Positions 43,825-51,973 of a DNA stretch of 64,000 bases are shown here, piece after piece; position 1 is the stretch's first letter; the number at the start of each line of letters is the position of its first letter. This DNA comes from Blautia schinkii DSM 10518. Its GTDB lineage: Bacteria > Bacillota > Clostridia > Lachnospirales > Lachnospiraceae. The DNA lies in contig JNKJ01000021.1 of the NCBI GenBank assembly GCA_000702025.1, forward strand, positions 61,420-125,419. Reading direction: 5' to 3'. The translations under genes and the position numbers were made by a program. The notes beneath the pieces are model-generated. The model ran no database searches. It worked only from the letters and a program-made list of their open reading frames with translations, and had not been told where the DNA came from.

Positions 43825-45447
43825 GTGAAAAAAACATTTACGAACCCTATACTGAAAGGGTTTTATCCGGACCCGTCCGTGTGCCGGGTGGGAGAGGACT
43901 ATTATATGGTCACATCATCATTCTGCTATTTTCCGGGGCTTCCGGTGTTCCACAGCAAGGACCTGGTGAATTGGAGGCAGTTAGGACATGCCATCAGCAG
44001 GCCGGAGCAGATTGATTACCGAAAAGCAGCCCATTCCGAGGGGCTTTGGGCACCTACCATCCGTTATCATGAAGGTGTTTTTTATATCATCAATACGTAT
44101 GTGTCCGAGGGCAGGGAGGCCCAGAGATGCAACTTTATTGTGACAGCGGAGAACCCTGCAGGACCTTGGTCTGATCCTGTGGTCATTGAGGGTGCAGACG
44201 GGATTGACCCATCCATTTTCTTTGATGATGACGGCAGGGTTTGGTATTGCGGAAACTTTATCTGTGACCCGGCTAAGTACCCGGGACATCACGGTATTTA
44301 TCTCTGTGAACTGGATTCTCAAACGTTCCAGTTTAAAGGAGAGCGTAAAGTTATCTGGGACGGGGATGTTTGTCATGCCAAGTATATTGAGGCGCCTCAC
44401 ATTTATAAAATAAACGGCTGGTATTATCTTATGGTGGCAGAGGGCGGTACTTTTACCAACCATAGTGTGATGATGGCGAGGGCAAAGCAGATTGACGGAG
44501 AATATGAGGTGTGTCAGAGAAACCCTATTGTAAGTCACCGTCATCTCAGTCTGGTACATCCGATTTCTGTGGTGGGCCATGGGGATTTGGTAGAAACACA
44601 GAATGGTCAATGGTGGATGGTGCTTCTTGGTGTGCGGCCTTATGACGGAGCCCAGTTTAATACCGGAAGAGAGACGTTCCTGATCCCTATCACTTGGGAA
44701 AAGGACGGATGGCCCCGTATTGATAATGAAAATGGGCTTGTAAACGAGAGAGAGCTCCGTCCTGACTTGCCATGGCATCCATGGATGAAGCCAAGCCCTT
44801 GTGATAATTTTGAGGATGGTGTTCTGGGAATGCAGTGGAATCAATTCCGGTCTGTGCGCACAGATTTTTACACCTTGACAGAAAGGCCCGGATATTTGAG
44901 AATGAAGTTTAGCAGTGACGGGATTGACCGGGATTACATCACGCCTTCGTTTATCGGCAGGAGACAGCAGCATCAGTATTTCGGCGCGGGATGTGCTATG
45001 GAGTTCTCTCCCGGGGCAGACGGCGAGGAAGCCGGTATGGCGTTGGTGCAGAGTAATGAATTCAATTATTTGTTCACAGTGAAGCGGGAGATGGGGAAAC
45101 TTTATTTGGTGCTGTCCAGGCATTATAATGACGCACAGTGTATCGAGTGTGAGTATTATGAGACGAACATTGTGAAGGAGGAGCTTAAGCGTATTGAACT
45201 TCCGGGGAATTCAGGGCGGATTTATCTGAGAGTTCAAAATGACTGTGAGACGTATTGTTTTTCTTATGGGTTCAGAGAGCAGGAATATATTCCATTTGCC
45301 GACGGTGTGGATGCAACGCTTTTGTCCACCAATGTTGCGGGTGGATTTGTGGGAGCTTATCTGGGAATGTATGGGACTTCTAACGGACAGCTATCCGATA
45401 ACTATGCAGATTTTGACTGGTTTGAATATTATCCGTGGGGGGATTGA
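43825..45447 (+). CDS. Glycoside hydrolase family 43 (xylosidase/arabinofuranosidase)
   Basis: 540 residues. Five-bladed propeller with the catalytic Asp in GFYPDPSVCRVG, the second acid in DGIDPSIFFDDDG and the general acid Glu in AKYIEAPHIYKINGWYYLM; a C-terminal beta-sandwich (about 330-540) is the usual XynB-type module. No signal peptide, so cytoplasmic. It starts with GTG 43825 behind GGAGG. It follows the YesM gene after 60 bases. It probably acts on xylose- or arabinose-containing oligosaccharides, perhaps alongside the rhamnosidase on plant glycans. Confidence 0.9.
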   Translation: MKKTFTNPILKGFYPDPSVCRVGEDYYMVTSSFCYFPGLPVFHSKDLVNWRQLGHAISRPEQIDYRKAAHSEGLWAPTIRYHEGVFYIINTYVSEGREAQRCNFIVTAENPAGPWSDPVVIEGADGIDPSIFFDDDGRVWYCGNFICDPAKYPGHHGIYLCELDSQTFQFKGERKVIWDGDVCHAKYIEAPHIYKINGWYYLMVAEGGTFTNHSVMMARAKQIDGEYEVCQRNPIVSHRHLSLVHPISVVGHGDLVETQNGQWWMVLLGVRPYDGAQFNTGRETFLIPITWEKDGWPRIDNENGLVNERELRPDLPWHPWMKPSPCDNFEDGVLGMQWNQFRSVRTDFYTLTERPGYLRMKFSSDGIDRDYITPSFIGRRQQHQYFGAGCAMEFSPGADGEEAGMALVQSNEFNYLFTVKREMGKLYLVLSRHYNDAQCIECEYYETNIVKEELKRIELPGNSGRIYLRVQNDCETYCFSYGFREQEYIPFADGVDATLLSTNVAGGFVGAYLGMYGTSNGQLSDNYADFDWFEYYPWGD

Positions 45448-45543
45448 AGACTAGCGGATAAATATAGGGAAAATAAAAGCAGTGCAGGGAATTAAATCAG
45501 CAGTGGTTCTTAACTACACCAACATGATGCAGGAGGTAAGATT

Positions 45544-46329
45544 ATGAATGAAACAACAAGATATAAAATTCTTAGACAGCGGGAAATGATGAAGGGCTAT
45601 ACCGCAGAGTATGCCGGTGCGGAGCCTACTGACCAGCAGCAGAAATTACCGTTTCCCATGCCTCTTAAGGAAGCAAAGGGCACCGCGAGGATTGCCCTGC
45701 CTATGGATTTTGAGGATGTGGTTGGGAACAAAGGGATTTTTAGTCTGTTGGCGGAAAGAGAGAGCTGCCGGGTTTATGCGGAGGAGGAAGTTTCATTAAA
45801 AGAACTGTCATTTCTCCTTTGGGCGACCCAGGGCGTGCGCAGGTATGCGGGAAAATCACGGCAGGTGACATTTCGGAATGTGCCTTCTGCAGGCTCGCGC
45901 CATCCCTTTGAAACGTATTTGTTTATACGTAGTGTGGAAGGGATTTCGCCGGGGATTTATCATTATCTGCCTGCAGGGCATGAGCTGGAGTTATGGGAGG
46001 ACAGGGACGATTATGCACTGGAGCTGACAGAGGCTCTGAACGGGCAGAAATTCGCGGCAGAGGCTCCGGTCACTTTCGTGTGGACTGTTCTGCCTTACCG
46101 TACGGAATGGCGTTACGGTATGCAGGCGCACAAATATATGTTGCTGGATGCAGGCCATGTATGCGAAAATCTTTATCTTGCGTGTGAAGCTGCAGGCTGT
46201 GGAACTTGTGCCATCGGGTCTTATGATCAGGAGCGTCTTGATGAGCTGCTGGGCTTTGCGCCGGGACCATCAGCGGAGACGGACTGCGAATTTTCCGTAT
46301 ATGCCGCGCCGGTGGGGAAGAAGAAATAG
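45544..46329 (+). CDS. SagB/ThcOx-type nitroreductase-fold dehydrogenase
   Basis: 261 residues. FMN-binding nitroreductase fold: LSFLLWATQGVRRYAGK, VPSAGSRHPFETYLFI and a C-terminal GHVCENLYLACEAAGCGTCAIGSYD. Single-domain SagB-like proteins oxidise thiazoline or reduce quinones/nitro groups with FMN. No peptide-precursor or cyclodehydratase gene is near, so a thiazole-forming role is unlikely. GGAGG is six bases before the ATG. A terminator separates it from the Rnf-like genes, so a shared function is only a possibility. Confidence 0.85.
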   Translation: MNETTRYKILRQREMMKGYTAEYAGAEPTDQQQKLPFPMPLKEAKGTARIALPMDFEDVVGNKGIFSLLAERESCRVYAEEEVSLKELSFLLWATQGVRRYAGKSRQVTFRNVPSAGSRHPFETYLFIRSVEGISPGIYHYLPAGHELELWEDRDDYALELTEALNGQKFAAEAPVTFVWTVLPYRTEWRYGMQAHKYMLLDAGHVCENLYLACEAAGCGTCAIGSYDQERLDELLGFAPGPSAETDCEFSVYAAPVGKKK

Positions 46330-46387
46330 TGTAACTTACTCATATTTTTGAAGAAAAACCACATACTAACAAAGAATAGAAAGCTTG

Positions 46388-46430
46388 ACACCGGATAATT
46401 TCTGAATAAGGATTATCCGGTGTTTGTTTT
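46388..46430 (+). terminator. Terminator after the nitroreductase gene
   Basis: ACACCGGATAAT and ATTATCCGGTGT form a perfect 12-pair stem, followed by TTGTTTTT. Confidence 0.85.
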
Positions 46431-46476
46431 TCACAGGTGTGTTGTGAAATTTGTGCGAAAGGATGAGGATACGGCG

Positions 46477-47598
46477 ATGTTCAGAAAAATAAAAGGTGTG
46501 TTTCCCGGGGGGATCCATCCCACAGACGGCAGGGACAAGCTTTTGACTTACAATAAACCGATTGAGCGGTTCCGTATGAAAGAGCCCGGACCACCCCGGG
46601 AATACGAGTTGAAGCCAATGGATGTATCCGAGTACAAAAGGCACCAGCTTCTCGAGCTTCTGGAAGAAAGCGGACTGGTGGGTATGGGCGGCGCAGGGTT
46701 TCCCACCAGCATTAAGTATAAGACGGATAAGGACATTGAGACGGTGTTGATTAATGCGGCTGAATGTGAACCGTACCTTACGTGTGATTTTCGTCTGATG
46801 GTGGAATGTGGCCCCGCTGTGGTGAATGGTATTCTTCTGTTAAAAAAGGCGGCGGGCGCTAAATGCGCGGTGATTTGCATTGAGGATAATAAGCGTAAGG
46901 CAGCTGATATCCTGATGAAAATCACAGAGGGTTTACCAGGCGTTGAAATATGTATTCTGCCTGTGAAATATCCGCAAGGCGGGGAAAGGCAGCTCATTCA
47001 GACCGTGTTGGGGGTGGAGGTGCCTATGGGCGGTTTCCCGGCCGACGTGGGAGTGATTGTCAGCAATGTGGCGACGGCTAAGGCTGCTGCGGATATTGTA
47101 TTTGGTCATGAAAAACCTGTAAGCCGCGTGGTCACAGTTACCGGAGCTGTCTCCCGTCCGGCCAACTATTTAGCACCTGTGGGTACGCCGCTTAAGGATT
47201 TGCTTTTAGAGAGCGGCGGGGTTACATGCAGGGATAATATGGTCATCATAGGCGGCCCTATGACAGGGAAATGTGTGGCTGTAAACTGGCATGAGGAGGA
47301 TTTGGGCCAGGTACAGCTTACGACCTCGGGACTGGTGGTGATTCAGGGAAAGGGCTGGGACGTACGTCCGTGCATCCGCTGCGGTGCGTGTATCGGAGCA
47401 TGCCCGGCGGGGCTTTCGCCAATCAATATCGAGACTGCGTATTTGAAAGGAAAGTGGGATATCTGCAAGGGACTTTACGCCAGTGAATGTATTTCGTGCG
47501 GGTGCTGCTCCTATGTGTGCCCGGCGAAGAGGGAGCTCGCTTACCACATTACCGAGGCGAAAAATATGCTGAAGAAGAGAAGGGATGTGAAGCAATGA
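46477..47598 (+). CDS. rnfC: Rnf electron transport complex subunit C homologue (short form)
   Basis: 373 residues, shorter than the usual 430-450. N-terminal RnfC motif VFPGGIHPTDGRDKLL, nucleotide/FMN-binding LVGMGGAGFPTSIKYK and EPYLTCDFRLM, a SLBB-like part, and two 4Fe-4S clusters: CIRCGACIGACPAG and CISCGCCSYVCPAK. It would accept electrons from or give them to NAD(H) on the cytoplasmic side. The start ATG at 46477 begins directly before the family motif; GGATGAGGA is upstream. Its stop overlaps the rnfD start by four bases (ATGA). Confidence 0.88.
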   Translation: MFRKIKGVFPGGIHPTDGRDKLLTYNKPIERFRMKEPGPPREYELKPMDVSEYKRHQLLELLEESGLVGMGGAGFPTSIKYKTDKDIETVLINAAECEPYLTCDFRLMVECGPAVVNGILLLKKAAGAKCAVICIEDNKRKAADILMKITEGLPGVEICILPVKYPQGGERQLIQTVLGVEVPMGGFPADVGVIVSNVATAKAAADIVFGHEKPVSRVVTVTGAVSRPANYLAPVGTPLKDLLLESGGVTCRDNMVIIGGPMTGKCVAVNWHEEDLGQVQLTTSGLVVIQGKGWDVRPCIRCGACIGACPAGLSPINIETAYLKGKWDICKGLYASECISCGCCSYVCPAKRELAYHITEAKNMLKKRRDVKQ

Positions 47599-48593
47599 CA
47601 GAGATTGCAGACGTTACAGGTAGTGCAGATATTTTAGTGCGGCAGGCCGAAAAATTTCCGGTAGCACCTTATCTGCGTACTAAGCGCAGCTCCAGAGGGA
47701 TTATGGGGGATGTGTGCATTGCGCTTGTTCCGGCGCTTCTCGGTGCGGCGTATTTCTTTGGGATGAGGGCTTTGGGCCTGGCGGCAGCATCTGTGGCTGT
47801 ATGCGTTCTCACGGAGTATGTCTGGCAGAAGCTTACAAAAAGTCCGGTAACAGTGGGGGATTTAAGTGCCGCTGTGACCGGGATTCTGCTAGCTATGAAT
47901 CTTCCGGTGACAACGCCTTACTGGGTGGTGATTTCTGCCGGGATTTTTACGATTCTGATTGCGAAACAGTTGCTCGGAGGAATAGGAAATAACTTTGTCA
48001 ATCCTGCGCTTTTGGGAAGGCTTTTTGTGATGCTGGTGTGGCCGGGCAGGGTTATGCAGTATGTGCTGCCCGGAAGTGCAGGGACAGATGCCGTGACCTC
48101 GGCGACAATTCTCGGGAGTATCAAAAGCGGCGGTGAGAACCCATATTCCTACTGGGAGATGTTTGTGGGCGCAATTCCTGGTTCTCTGGGAGAAACAAGC
48201 AAGCTGTTACTACTGGTGGGGTTTGCATATCTTTGCTATAAAGGCGCGGTAAATGCAGGAGCGGCGCTGATCTATACAGGGACAGTGGCTGCGGTAACCT
48301 TTGTGCTCGGTCCTCAAGGGCTGTTTACCGGGGATATTCTGGAAAACCTGCTGAGCGGCGGGCTGATTCTTGGGGCATGTTATATGCTTACTGACTATAT
48401 GTTTGTATCGCGGAAGGGCAAGATTCTTTATGCAGTTACGGCGGGCGTGCTGACGTCGCTGTTTCGGATATACAGTGTGTATCCCGAGGGCGTGTGCTTT
48501 GGGATTTTGACTGCAAATTGTCTGAGCGGAGCTATGTCAAGCTTGTACAAGAGACATGTATATGGTGTGGACAGGACTTATAAACCGTTATAG
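47595..48593 (+). CDS. rnfD: Rnf electron transport complex subunit D homologue
   Basis: 332 residues, about ten membrane helices (GIMGDVCIALVPALLGAAYFFG, LSAAVTGILLAMNLPV, NPALLGRLFVMLVWPG). The motif GTDAVTSATILGS matches the site where FMN is covalently attached through Thr (Thr171) in RnfD/NqrB. The flavin would be added by ApbE, encoded at 55382-56458. It overlaps rnfC and lies 16 bases before rnfG. Confidence 0.9.
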   Translation: MTEIADVTGSADILVRQAEKFPVAPYLRTKRSSRGIMGDVCIALVPALLGAAYFFGMRALGLAAASVAVCVLTEYVWQKLTKSPVTVGDLSAAVTGILLAMNLPVTTPYWVVISAGIFTILIAKQLLGGIGNNFVNPALLGRLFVMLVWPGRVMQYVLPGSAGTDAVTSATILGSIKSGGENPYSYWEMFVGAIPGSLGETSKLLLLVGFAYLCYKGAVNAGAALIYTGTVAAVTFVLGPQGLFTGDILENLLSGGLILGACYMLTDYMFVSRKGKILYAVTAGVLTSLFRIYSVYPEGVCFGILTANCLSGAMSSLYKRHVYGVDRTYKPL

Positions 48594-48609
48594 ATTTGGA
48601 GGGATGAAA

Positions 48610-49737
48610 ATGGATAGCAAAAGTATGCGGGGAATTATTGGACTTGTGGTAGTGACGCTTCTTTCTTTTGGCGTTATTTTGGGAACAAAGGCGGTTACCG
48701 GTGGAGGCGAAGGCGGAGATACATCAGATTCGGCTGCTGTGGGCCGGGAGCTGGATGTGAAAGGCACACCGGGAATGGAACGGGCTGTACATCTCGCGGA
48801 AGGCGGGTATGAGACAGTGGTAAAAACTAAGGGTTACGGCGGGGATATCACTATGCAGGTGAATTTCAGAGAGGATAAGAAAACTCTTGAAACCGTGGCC
48901 GTGCTTGAGCAGTCCGAGACGGAAGGACTGGGGGCGAGGATAACTGAGGATGATTTCCTGCGGCAGTTCAGCGGCATGGAGGCACCGGTGGATTTTGGTG
49001 GTGCGGATGGTTCCGACGGGAATGAGAGTGGCTCTGGTGCAAGTAACGTTGGCGGCGGGGAAGCTTCCCGCGAGGAGCAGCGTAAATCCCTGGATGAGCT
49101 GGAGAATGCAAAATTCAGCGACGGTACCTATGTGGCCAAGGGAGAGCCGGATGACACTGGGTTTACGGACGTGGTTTCTGTGACCATTGAGGATGGGAAA
49201 ATTACTGGCGTAACCTGGGACGGCGTAACAGAGGACGGGCAATCCAAGGCGAAATTATCCGAAACCGGGGAATACACCATGACTGAGGAGGGGCTTACCT
49301 GGAAAGAACAGGCCGAGGCTTTGGCCGCTGCATTGGTGGAAAATCAGGCCCTTACCGCGCTGCCCATGGACGACCAGGGAAAAACAGATGCGGTGGCAGG
49401 GGTGAGCATATCTATTGGAGGTTTTCTTAATCTGGCCGGGGAATGTCTGCGAGAGGCGGCCGGGATGGAAGAGCCTGATGTGACGACTGATCGGGAGGAA
49501 GAAAAGGAAGAGGAGCAGGAGACGGGGCAGCCTGCGGAGGAAACGACGGCGCAGATAGGCCACTGGTCAGAGGAAACGACGGCGCAGATAGGCCGGCGGT
49601 CAGAGCAGGAAACATCGGCCGAGGTTGCGGGTCATGCTTCACCGATGGATGGAATCACCGGAGCGACAATTTCTTCCGGTGCAGTGGCGGAGGGAATCAA
49701 CCTTGCTTATGAATTTCTCCAGGAGGCAGTGGAATGA
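48610..49737 (+). CDS. rnfG: RnfG-like FMN-binding subunit with a large inserted domain
   Basis: 375 residues, nearly twice the usual RnfG length. A membrane helix (MRGIIGLVVVTLLSFGVILG) is followed by the first half of the FMN-binding domain (about 57-128, TMQVNFREDKKTLETVAVLE, TEGLGARIT). A linker and an extra domain of about 140 residues follow (FSDGTYVAKGEPDD, VTIEDGKITGVTWDG, DAVAGVSISIGG), then an acidic repeat linker with EETTAQIG twice, and finally the second half, MDGITGATISSGAVAEGIN, with the FMN-acceptor Thr353. The inserted domain looks like a degenerate copy of an FMN-binding domain whose acceptor Thr is lost. Its stop overlaps the next start by four bases. Confidence 0.85.
   Translation: MDSKSMRGIIGLVVVTLLSFGVILGTKAVTGGGEGGDTSDSAAVGRELDVKGTPGMERAVHLAEGGYETVVKTKGYGGDITMQVNFREDKKTLETVAVLEQSETEGLGARITEDDFLRQFSGMEAPVDFGGADGSDGNESGSGASNVGGGEASREEQRKSLDELENAKFSDGTYVAKGEPDDTGFTDVVSVTIEDGKITGVTWDGVTEDGQSKAKLSETGEYTMTEEGLTWKEQAEALAAALVENQALTALPMDDQGKTDAVAGVSISIGGFLNLAGECLREAAGMEEPDVTTDREEEKEEEQETGQPAEETTAQIGHWSEETTAQIGRRSEQETSAEVAGHASPMDGITGATISSGAVAEGINLAYEFLQEAVE
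49537..49602 (+). repeat. 33-base tandem duplication inside rnfG
   Basis: Two 33-base units (49537-49569 and 49570-49602) differ at three bases and encode EETTAQIGHWS and EETTAQIGRRS. A further partial unit (EQETSAEVAGHAS) may follow at protein level. It lengthens the acidic linker before the FMN site. Confidence 0.8.
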
Positions 49738-50531
49738 CGGGGGCAAAATTAAGACGGGCAGAGTTTCCGGCGGGAGCCTTTGGTCTGGGAATCGTTCTGT
49801 TTTCTGCAGATATGCGGGAGGCATTTGTTTCAGGGATTTTAGTAATCCTGGTGGCAGCAGCGGTATCAGCGGTCGGAGAGCTGGTATGGGATATCCGGGA
49901 CACACTGCCCGGATGGAGCTTGAGAGGGATGCTGTGGATTGGCGCGGGTGCTTTTAGCGCGTGTAGTTTTGAGCTTGGCTTTTATATTCTGGGTATGCAG
50001 AGAAGTGCGGTTCTTTTTGTGATGCAGGGTGTGATTGGGGTACTTGCGGCGGAAGAGATATATTTTAATCTGAGAAATAGAGGAGCATTTGACAATCTCC
50101 TTTGGGAGTGCGCGATTGTGTGGGCACTGTGGATTATTTTCGGGATTCTGCGTGAGTTTCTGTCCACGGGTACAGTATTTGGATATTGTGGTGTGGATTT
50201 TGCGTTTCGTTCAGGCAGTTTCCAAAAACCAATGTTTGCATTTCTGGCTGCGGGAGTGGTGCTTGGTCTTGCCTGCATGATTCTGGGAAAGACCTGCCGC
50301 GGTATCAGTACTCTTATAGTGGTTCTTCCTGCCATATTTTACACAAGGCCCTTTTTATTTGAGACGCTGGGGGAAGTCTTTGGAGCTTTGGCTGCCGGCG
50401 TCGTGACACTGGGATTTTTCCTTTCGGTTAGAAAACAGCAGCAGGACACCACGCGGAAAGCTGCGCTGGATGGGATTCCTGCGGAATTGATCTGCATGGG
50501 AATTATATACATGATATTAAGTGTGTATTAA
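49734..50531 (+). CDS. Divergent RnfA/RnfE (NqrD/E)-family membrane subunit
   Basis: 265 residues with six or more membrane helices. The central GILREFLSTGTVFGYC and the C-terminal GIPAELICMGIIYMILSVY resemble the Rnf-Nqr family. The N-terminal two thirds are poorly conserved, and the protein is about 60 residues longer than normal RnfA or RnfE. Only one such gene is present, whereas ordinary Rnf complexes use a pair (A and E) that jointly hold an iron-sulfur centre. Its start overlaps rnfG by four bases and it ends the cluster; no rnfB follows. Confidence 0.75.
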   Translation: MTGAKLRRAEFPAGAFGLGIVLFSADMREAFVSGILVILVAAAVSAVGELVWDIRDTLPGWSLRGMLWIGAGAFSACSFELGFYILGMQRSAVLFVMQGVIGVLAAEEIYFNLRNRGAFDNLLWECAIVWALWIIFGILREFLSTGTVFGYCGVDFAFRSGSFQKPMFAFLAAGVVLGLACMILGKTCRGISTLIVVLPAIFYTRPFLFETLGEVFGALAAGVVTLGFFLSVRKQQQDTTRKAALDGIPAELICMGIIYMILSVY

Positions 50532-50621
50532 AGAAAAGCTGCCCAATCAGGGAAACTATACAAAGACTATTATTTTGCTGCGTTTAGTCACGATTGTCCT
50601 GTAATGCGGTGTCTCATGAAT

Positions 50622-50659
50622 ACATCCCGATTTTCTTTTTTTACGGAAAATCGGGATGT
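50622..50659. terminator. Bidirectional terminator between the Rnf cluster and the secreted-protein gene
   Basis: ACATCCCGATTTTC and GAAAATCGGGATGT form a perfect 14-pair stem with a T-rich loop, placed between two convergent units. Confidence 0.8.
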
Positions 50660-50680
50660 GTGTTTAAAGTTTAAAAGACA

Positions 50681-51250
50681 TTAAGGGTTCTGAACATCAA
50701 GTGGTGCATTATCGTCTAGTGGAATAGAATCTTCTACAACATCCCCGTCAATTATATCTTGATGTAAAATTATTTGATCCTTCATTGATGAAAAATCAAC
50801 ATCGTCAAAAAAGTTATTATTTGAAACTTCAGTAAAAAAATTTCCGCCTCCTGCGTTTGAAACAACTCTTTCCATAGTAGTATCTGAGAATTTTATGATG
50901 TCGTTTTCAAAGATTAAATTCCCAAAATCAATATCTGCAATTTCGTTTGTCTCATCTTCTTTATCCATATCAAATTCATAGTACAAAAGATGTGTTTCGC
51001 CATTTGACTTTATTTCAGTGATTTTATAAAAATCATGCTCCTTCATCCAGTCTGCTAAATCTTTCGCAAAGAATTTACCATTATCACATACGTCGGTTAC
51101 TATTTTTTTGACATTCATGTTTTCCACATCTATGAAAATATCATTTTTACAAATCGAATAAGTATCAACATCCATGTACTTAGCCTGGACATTTAGAGAG
51201 GAACAACAAGATAGTATTGTTATTAAAATTGCTGCTGTTTTTTTCTTCAT
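50681..51250 (-). CDS. Secreted acidic protein of unknown function
   Basis: 189 residues. Signal peptide MKKKTAAILITILSCCSSLNVQAK (no clear lipobox, though a CC pair is present near its end), then a very acidic body with many Asp and Asn: SICKNDIFIDVENMNVKKIV, EFDMDKEDETNEI and a C-terminal DDVDFSSMKDQ. No family recognised. An earlier in-frame ATG (51259) is less likely than 51250, which has GAGGTG upstream. Divergent from the BlaI/BlaR1-like pair, so it may be a controlled target of that system; this is positional inference. Confidence 0.7.
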   Translation of the reverse strand: MKKKTAAILITILSCCSSLNVQAKYMDVDTYSICKNDIFIDVENMNVKKIVTDVCDNGKFFAKDLADWMKEHDFYKITEIKSNGETHLLYYEFDMDKEDETNEIADIDFGNLIFENDIIKFSDTTMERVVSNAGGGNFFTEVSNNNFFDDVDFSSMKDQIILHQDIIDGDVVEDSIPLDDNAPLDVQNP

Positions 51251-51416
51251 ATTTAACACCTCGTTTTCGTAACTGTAGGTTATGGTACCTTGATAAAAAA
51301 GTAGAAACCATATAGACTTATCCGGTATAAGGGACTAATCCCGCTGAATAGTTTCTTCATGCTAAATAGTTTCTTCACATATAAAACGTGCACTTCTATA
51401 TATTCGTGAGTATTAC

Positions 51417-51433
51417 AACAAGTAATACTTGTT
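51417..51433. promoter_or_regulatory. 17-base palindrome in the divergent region
   Basis: AACAAGTAATACTTGTT is palindromic around its centre (one central mismatch) and lies 167 bases upstream of the secreted-protein gene. It could be an operator for the BlaI-like repressor or another regulator. It shares AATAC/GTATT with the site at 51561. Confidence 0.4.
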
Positions 51434-51560
51434 AAAAACAACTTACCACATTCTGGTAGGTAACGCAACAGATTTTTGTCGAAAAATTTAACAAATAAGG
51501 TTCCCAATCTTTGTTGACATTTTTACTTGTATTCTCTTGGCAGTATGTTATATTAGAAAT

Positions 51561-51579
51561 GTATTACGCTATATAATAC
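51561..51579. promoter_or_regulatory. Inverted repeat, candidate BlaI-type operator
   Basis: GTATTA-7-TAATAC lies seven bases after a TATATT -10 element (51549-51554; TTGTAT -35 at 51527) and just upstream of the repressor gene. Position fits autorepression. It differs from the textbook TACA-N-TGTA Bla box, so the call is tentative. Confidence 0.5.
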
Positions 51580-51597
51580 GTTGAGGGGGATGATTAT

Positions 51598-51969
51598 TTG
51601 AGTACCGAATTGAGCGACACCGAACTGCTTATATTGAAATACCTATGGTCACAGGACGAGCCGAACTGCTTCGCGGATATCATGGAGCACTTTAATTCCA
51701 CGGAGAATAAGAGCTGGAAGAAGCAGACCGTAAATACCTTCCTGCTGCGTATGCAGAAAAAGGAAGTGCTGGGCGTAGACGAAAGCGGTCGTAGAAAAGT
51801 TTATTACCCACTAATTAGTTCCGATGAATATTATCACCAGTATGCAAAGAAAGTCGTGGATGACAATTTTCAGGGTTCGTTTAAAAAGTTTATCGGAGCA
51901 TTTGCCGGAAACCATAAATTATCAGATTCTGATAAGGCGGAGCTGATGGATTACCTAAAGGGATTATAA
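51598..51969 (+). CDS. BlaI/MecI-family transcriptional repressor
   Basis: 123 residues. Winged helix: LSDTELLILKYLWSQDEPN, KKQTVNTFLLRMQKKEVLGV, and the wing SGRRKVYYPLISSDEY, followed by a dimerisation helix. It starts at TTG 51598 with GAGGGGG upstream; no ATG lies near. It is followed five bases later by the M56 peptidase gene that probably inactivates it on sensing a signal. Beta-lactamase is not encoded nearby. Confidence 0.88.
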   Translation: MSTELSDTELLILKYLWSQDEPNCFADIMEHFNSTENKSWKKQTVNTFLLRMQKKEVLGVDESGRRKVYYPLISSDEYYHQYAKKVVDDNFQGSFKKFIGAFAGNHKLSDSDKAELMDYLKGL

Positions 51970-51973
51970 CTAT

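Noticed and set aside
43981..45123. 380-codon open frame on the minus strand
   Set aside because: It is fully antisense to the GH43 gene, has no ribosome binding site and no protein-family features.
45544..46329. Thiazole/oxazole-modified peptide cluster
   Set aside because: Only a SagB-like gene is present; no cyclodehydratase or precursor peptide.
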